This document shows positions 57,701-60,000 of a stretch of DNA of 60,000 nucleotides, one piece after another. The stretch's first letter is position 1, and the number at the start of each line of letters is the position of its first letter. The stretch is taken from positions 6,015,323 to 6,075,322 of the forward strand of contig RPFO01000041.1 of NCBI GenBank assembly GCA_009746045.1. Reading direction: 5' to 3'. The position numbers and the translations under genes are program-made. Below the pieces are notes generated by a model. That model searched no databases. It was not told the DNA's origin and worked only from the letters and a program-made list of their open reading frames with translations. The DNA is from Mesostigma viride (taxonomy: Eukaryota > Streptophyta > Mesostigmatophyceae > Mesostigmatales > Mesostigmataceae).

Positions 57701-58142
57701 CCTCTCGCTTACGGCGTACTAAGTTTAACGGCCAGCCTTCGAAATGCTCGATGTCTTCGGACGTGACGACGCCGTCGGGTAGCGGGGTGATCAACAGGTC
57801 GGAGTACGCCCCGACGTCCGCCCTTCCGTTGCTCGGGATCTCGAATACGGCGGAGACGATGGAGCGGGACGCTCCGAGTTTCTCCACGACGCGGTGAGCG
57901 CATTCGATGCGCCGTTGGGCCCACGAGACCTTGGAGAGGGCGCGGAGGACGCACGTCATGGTTATGGCGTCCGCTACGAGATCCAAGTGACCATTGGGCC
58001 GGGTGTGCCTCACGCAGCGCTTGAACATGCTGGAGTGCTCCTCGAATACGTCCACGACTCGATTCACGCCGAGTCCGACTCGAAGGACATCGCAAACGCT
58101 GATGAACTGGTCCACGACGTACACGCTCTCCCACGACTCCAT
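57636..58142 (-). CDS. Viral hypothetical protein, alpha-helical
   Basis: 168 residues from ATG at 58142 (MESWESVYVVDQFISV). Largely helical, with a block DLVADAITMTCVLRALSKVSW that vaguely recalls a TFIIB/cyclin repeat; the match is too weak to name. It ends with a charged tail and overlaps the start of the downstream gene by 65 bases. Confidence 0.5.
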   Translation of the reverse strand: MESWESVYVVDQFISVCDVLRVGLGVNRVVDVFEEHSSMFKRCVRHTRPNGHLDLVADAITMTCVLRALSKVSWAQRRIECAHRVVEKLGASRSIVSAVFEIPSNGRADVGAYSDLLITPLPDGVVTSEDIEHFEGWPLNLVRRKREDDEKDDEKVWREGRGRQELRA

Positions 58143-58348
58143 GGCTGAACTGCTGTGTGATGTTTCCGTGTCCCTCGACGATTTATACCGACCTTGGTCT
58201 ACAGAGCGTCGCGCCACTATGGTTTGGCGCGGCGCCACGTTTTGAGCTTCTAGAAGCACCCGTTCGTCAGAGCGTGGTCTGGAACGTTCCGAACGGGTTA
58301 AAAGGCGCGGCGGCCCATCTTTGCACCGGAGACTCCACACGCACCACC

Positions 58349-59066
58349 ATGGCGGACATTCACTGCCTTCTCCGCCATAACTTTACGCTTGGGCCAGGGT
58401 CCGAATGTTACTCTTTTAAACCCCACGTCCCTCTAGCCGGCGAGAACACGATCCGCGTTTCGTTTCCGCACATACTCGTCAACGGCGCGGACGTCGTGCG
58501 AGCCATTACCGGGAGAGAGGCAGCCGGGAGATTCGCCAAGTGGGCCGCCACCCCCCACATAAAAAACCTGGCCTCCGCTATCCAGAAGATCACGACGACG
58601 CCCTCGATCGTGGTCGACGCAGAGGGGTGCGGGTGGATCACCCCTGCGTTGTTGTGGTCGCTGGTGGGGTTCGTCCTTCCCGAGTTCACTGCCAGTCGCG
58701 AAATCGAATTGGCATCGTATGGCCACGCTGACCCGTTCTCTCTCATCGCAGAGATGCGTGTTTACATGCGCCGAATGGAGGAGGCGCACGACAACGTGCT
58801 GAAGAACGTCATGGACACGGAGAAGAGGTACATCTCTATGATGGAGTCGATCCGAACGAACCTACCCGTGACGAACAACCAATCCGAAGACGTTCAGAAA
58901 GTGGTGTCTGCCCACGCGGACCTTTTCGCGACCGAGATCAAAGCTCGCCGAAACGAACTCGATTTCAAGTTGTGCATCGACGCGTGCGTCATGGCAGAGA
59001 AGATCATGCAACACATGAAGAGGACGGGGATCGCGAACGTCACCGAAGAGATGCAGGAGAAGGTCG
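58349..59066 (+). pseudogene. Probable KilA-N-domain viral protein, truncated by a Copia LTR
   Basis: Start at ATG 58349 in CACCATGG, preferred over an in-frame ATG at 58157 which would lie in the intergenic region. Residues about 40-120 resemble a KilA-N DNA-binding domain: VNGADVVRAITGREAAGRFA, WAATPHIKNLASAIQK, GWITPALLWSLVGFVLPEF. A coiled-coil-like helix with regular Met/Glu/Lys follows (about 130-230). The viral sequence stops at 59066, where a Copia-type LTR begins with TGTCAAAA; the following codons are LTR sequence. Confidence 0.55.
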
Positions 59067-59683
59067 TGTCAAAAATGTCATGCTGTGACCATGGGAGGTT
59101 GTTGATATTACATTAATAATGATGACCTCATTTACGACTTTGTCATGATGGAAATTTTTTGTCAACCACCATGGCTGAAAGGTGCCATTTTCTAGAACAG
59201 TGGTGGTCAGAGAAGATGTCTGGCGTGTAGCCCAGCCACCACCTATATGGCTGGTCGGCAGGACCACAACATAATTAACTTAACATGACAGCTAGGCAAC
59301 ACTTAACCAGTGCTAGATGCTGCCTGCTGGCAAATCATGGTCATGTACCATGGCAGACAGAATTAGGTACGCCTAGCTGACGGTCCAGGTGCCACGAATT
59401 GAATTATTGGCGCCTGTCCTATATGGGCCATGCGCCACATGACACGACATGGATTGTACTACAGTGCCGTATAGTGACCAGGCACATATATATGAAAAGA
59501 CTCATAACTTTCTACCTAGAGCTCAGATCAAGGTGATTCTAGTGGCAAAGTTGTAGCCAAACATGAGCTCTACGCAGTCATACTGGCGTTGTAGGTTGTT
59601 CTGACTTAACTACGGACTACCCGAACTTTATCTAGATTAGTAAGTGCTAGACTTGTCAGGCATATTGGGGCATATTCCTGACA
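59067..59683 (-). repeat. Copia-type LTR related to E2
   Basis: 617 bp. On the minus strand it begins with the same 30-base near-palindrome as the E2 LTR (TGTCAGGAATATGCCCCAAT) and ends GACATTTTTGACA. A purine run GCAAGGGGCA precedes it, so it is a 3' LTR. Its length and middle part differ from E2, so it is another member of the family. Confidence 0.75.
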
Positions 59684-60000
59684 TGCCCCTTGCACCAAAT
59701 GCCGTATACAAGCTCACCCCCCTGGCAAGTAACACATGGATAGTGAGGGTAGTCGGGTATAAAGAAACCCAAGCTCTCCCCCCCTTACACGGCTAACCCG
59801 GTCATGCTGAAAGGAGAAATAGGCAAGAGTAGCAGTTGGAGCTAAGGGTCACATGGCCCCCAAGTGGCCCTGGGAGTGCGCCAGGTGAAGAACAGGGTGC
59901 CCCAGGTCACGTAGAAATACTGGGAAAAAAAACAAGGACTGGATCCAGCTCGGCCCCGTGTGTAGATGCCCCTGGAAGGGTGCCCCCCTTGGAGTAATAA
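59684..60000 (-). mobile_element. Copia-type element, 3' internal part, continues beyond the window
   Basis: Similar in reverse to 23216-23609 of E2 (shared CCCTTACACGGCTA, and the repeated block near GGAGTGCGCCAGG). No coding domain in this stretch. Confidence 0.65.

Noticed and set aside
57636-58142. TFIIB-like factor
   Set aside because: Only a vague similarity over one helix pair and no zinc ribbon, so not named.

Overview
The window is eukaryotic nuclear DNA, probably from a green-lineage alga. It has spliceosomal introns with GTAAGT/CAG borders, chromodomain Ty3 elements, Copia elements and long GC-rich minisatellites. The species cannot be named from sequence alone. Embedded in it is a broken block of giant-virus DNA (Nucleocytoviricota), that is, an endogenous viral element. 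It carries at least four major capsid protein (MCP) genes, a VLTF3-like late transcription factor, a PCNA clamp, a LysM protein, a Rieske protein and a probable KilA-N protein.

Layout. 1-2290: host DNA with the 3' part of an intron-containing Ala/Pro-rich gene, followed by TTATCA-type tandem repeats. 2291-2904, 28228-35199 and 50842-59066: viral DNA, about 16 kb once the insertions are removed. Between these pieces lie two large nested transposon stacks. Stack 1 (2905-28222) has three levels. A Ty3 element (E1, minus strand) sits inside an MCP gene with target duplication CCGCC. A pol-less Copia-type element (E2, 9618-24140, plus strand, duplication AATCC) sits inside the E1 pol. A second Ty3 chromovirus (E3, 11528-23210, plus strand, duplication CCCAC) sits inside the E2 gag. 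Stack 2 (35204-50841) is a minus-strand Ty3-like element (E4, duplication GGCG) inserted in another viral gene. It encodes gag, protease, a C5 cytosine DNA methyltransferase, RT, RNase H, integrase and a PHD finger. E4 is itself split by a DNA transposon with 44-bp terminal inverted repeats (42132-47508). At the right edge a further Copia LTR (59067-59683) truncates the KilA-N-like gene.

Most interesting points. (1) The terminal repeats of E4 are not ordinary LTRs. In element orientation the order is B-internal-A-B-A, the split-direct-repeat layout known from PAT/Ngaro (DIRS-order) elements, yet E4 encodes a DDE integrase and a methyltransferase. (2) One MCP is 1033 residues long, with about 600 residues, including a LamG-like lectin fold, inserted between its two jelly rolls. 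(3) Both Ty3 elements of stack 1 begin with a free-standing viroplasmin / RNase H1 N-terminal-type protein and end with an extra large ORF downstream of pol. (4) Many otherwise intact genes carry single-base frameshifts, mostly in homopolymers. This pattern may be assembly error rather than decay.

How the parts relate. The viral genes are what one expects of capsid assembly (MCPs), late transcription (VLTF3) and replication (PCNA). None of the four MCP genes is certainly intact except the LamG-bearing one. Every large transposon with both ends visible lies in a viral or transposon coding sequence, so the viral block has behaved as a sink for insertions.
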